From assembly GCA_033239005.1 (NCBI GenBank), contig BSQZ01000041.1, forward strand, positions 246,001-310,000: 64,000 nt of DNA, in the 5' to 3' direction. The notes below the pieces were generated by a model. The model saw only the letters and a program-made list of their open reading frames with translations, was not told the DNA's origin and did not search any database. Of the stretch, positions 62,817 to 64,000 are shown in pieces. The DNA comes from Lamellibrachia satsuma. Lineage: Eukaryota > Annelida > Polychaeta > Sabellida > Siboglinidae. Position numbers and translations under genes: made by a program. Within the stretch, counting starts at the first letter, position 1; each line of letters starts with the position of its first letter.

Positions 62817-63150
62817 CTGGTCATCATGTTGTCCTATAAGAGACACAACAGATGGACTGGTCGTCATATTGTCCTATAAGAGACACAACAGATGGACTGG
62901 TCATCATATTGTCCTATAAGAGACACAACAGATGGACTGGTCGTCATATTGTCCTATAAGAGACACAACAGATGGATTGGTCATCATATTGTCCTATAAG
63001 AGACACAACAGATGGACTGGTCGTCATATTGTCCTATAAGAGACACAACAGATAGACTGGTCATCATATTGTCCTATAAGAGACACAACAGATGGACTGG
63101 TCATCATATTGTCCTATAAGAGACACAACAGATGGACTGGTCATCATATT
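62817..63150. repeat. 40-bp minisatellite
   Basis: About 8 copies of AGACACAACAGATGGACTGG TCATCATATTGTCCTATAAG, very homogeneous. Confidence 0.95.
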
Positions 63151-64000
63151 TCATTAACATTAACTGTTTATGACTCACGTGTATACTTGTTGAATTGTTC
63201 AATTGGGGTATTTTAGAAATGGTGGATATTACATTAAATAATGAGCAATTGTTCTGTGAGCTAACGCTTTCTGCAAAAATGCGCTACAACATTTGGAAAA
63301 AAATTGGTACCTTCCTGTCTACAACGAGTAGTTTATGAGCAACTCTGTTGAGCTGACAGTGTGGCAGTGTGTCCTGTGTAGATTGCGTAAGTCAGTTTAT
63401 GACTTTGTGATCAGTGGAAAGCCTAAATACTGCTAATGAAGAAAGCTGGATTGTATCAATGCAAAGATTAAACAGCATTGGCTCATTAGGTTAATATACT
63501 ATTTATTTGTTTATCATGCCTTCCTTGCTACGTATAATATTAGGTTAAATTGCATATACATTTGTATACCGTATACGTACCAGTTATGTAATATTATGTA
63601 AGTCAACTATTGTCAGCAATTATCCGCGCTACACACGTTGAGACCCGTGACTGCCCTGCACTAACCGAATTACCCGCACCGCCTTAATTACCCATACAAA
63701 GTTCTACTGTGCGTGTGCGTGTGTACGTGCGTCTGTGCGCATGCGTTCGTGCGTGCGTGCGTTCGTTCGTTCACCTCACATGGCGATCTGCGAACGTGAC
63801 TTCGTTTTCCCAACTGTCTTGTTCATGTGGACAATGGTCAACCTTAGCTTTCATAAGGGATGCTCTCAAAACATCATTTAAAATCACGTGCCCGAGACTT
63901 TGAATTACATCGACCTGCCTGTGACTTTGGCAACCTCGTATTCGCCAGGTGGCACTTCAGTCGCCACAACGTCAACCCGCGTGCGCTCGAAATGAGCACC
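63151..64000. other. Intergenic right edge
   Basis: No gene recognised. A (GTGC)n run at 63712-63770 is followed by CCTCACATGGCGATCTGCGA, homologous to 62676-62705. Confidence 0.45.

Overview
The window is animal (metazoan) nuclear DNA. It holds split genes with GT-AG introns, LINE and Penelope retrotransposons, tRNA-derived SINEs, non-autonomous DNA transposons, and an exceptional load of minisatellites. My best guess is a marine invertebrate, possibly a cephalochordate (amphioxus). That rests on one unduplicated VPS13A/C-type gene and on minisatellites that span exon-intron junctions, a class I recall being described in amphioxus. The species call is weak.

There are two real genes. (1) Minus strand, 47153 down past position 1: the first 24 coding exons (about 815 codons) of a VPS13A/C bridge-type lipid-transfer protein. 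Every splice phase agrees and no stop codon interrupts the joined frame. Introns 1 and 2 are each 9-10 kb and full of transposon debris; later introns are short and mostly filled by tandem repeats. (2) Plus strand, 57370-60039: a complete four-exon gene for an MCFD2-like secretory EF-hand protein (163 aa). The two genes are head to head, about 10 kb apart. That gap carries a near-complete RTE/BovB-like LINE (about 47704-51050) and a nested LINE-in-LINE insertion (53318-55735).

Mobile elements include fragments of at least four LINE types, a Penelope-like element (43260-44570), three copies of a tRNA-headed SINE plus a second SINE family, two copies of a hAT-type non-autonomous transposon each with an 8-bp target duplication, and pogo-like, PIF/Harbinger-like and TTAA-flanked elements.

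The most unusual feature is a class of tandem repeats whose units contain splice junctions of the neighbouring gene. They occur at VPS13 exon 4 (donor), exon 8 (acceptor and donor), exon 11 (acceptor), exon 23 (donor, a segmental copy), probably exon 10 (donor side), and MCFD2 exon 4 (acceptor). At exon 4 the unit is a 42-nt open, phase-matched mini-exon with both an AG and (usually) a GT, repeated six times. Other minisatellites appear to have grown inside LINE coding tails. Most long open frames in the window are artefacts of repeat units read in several frames.
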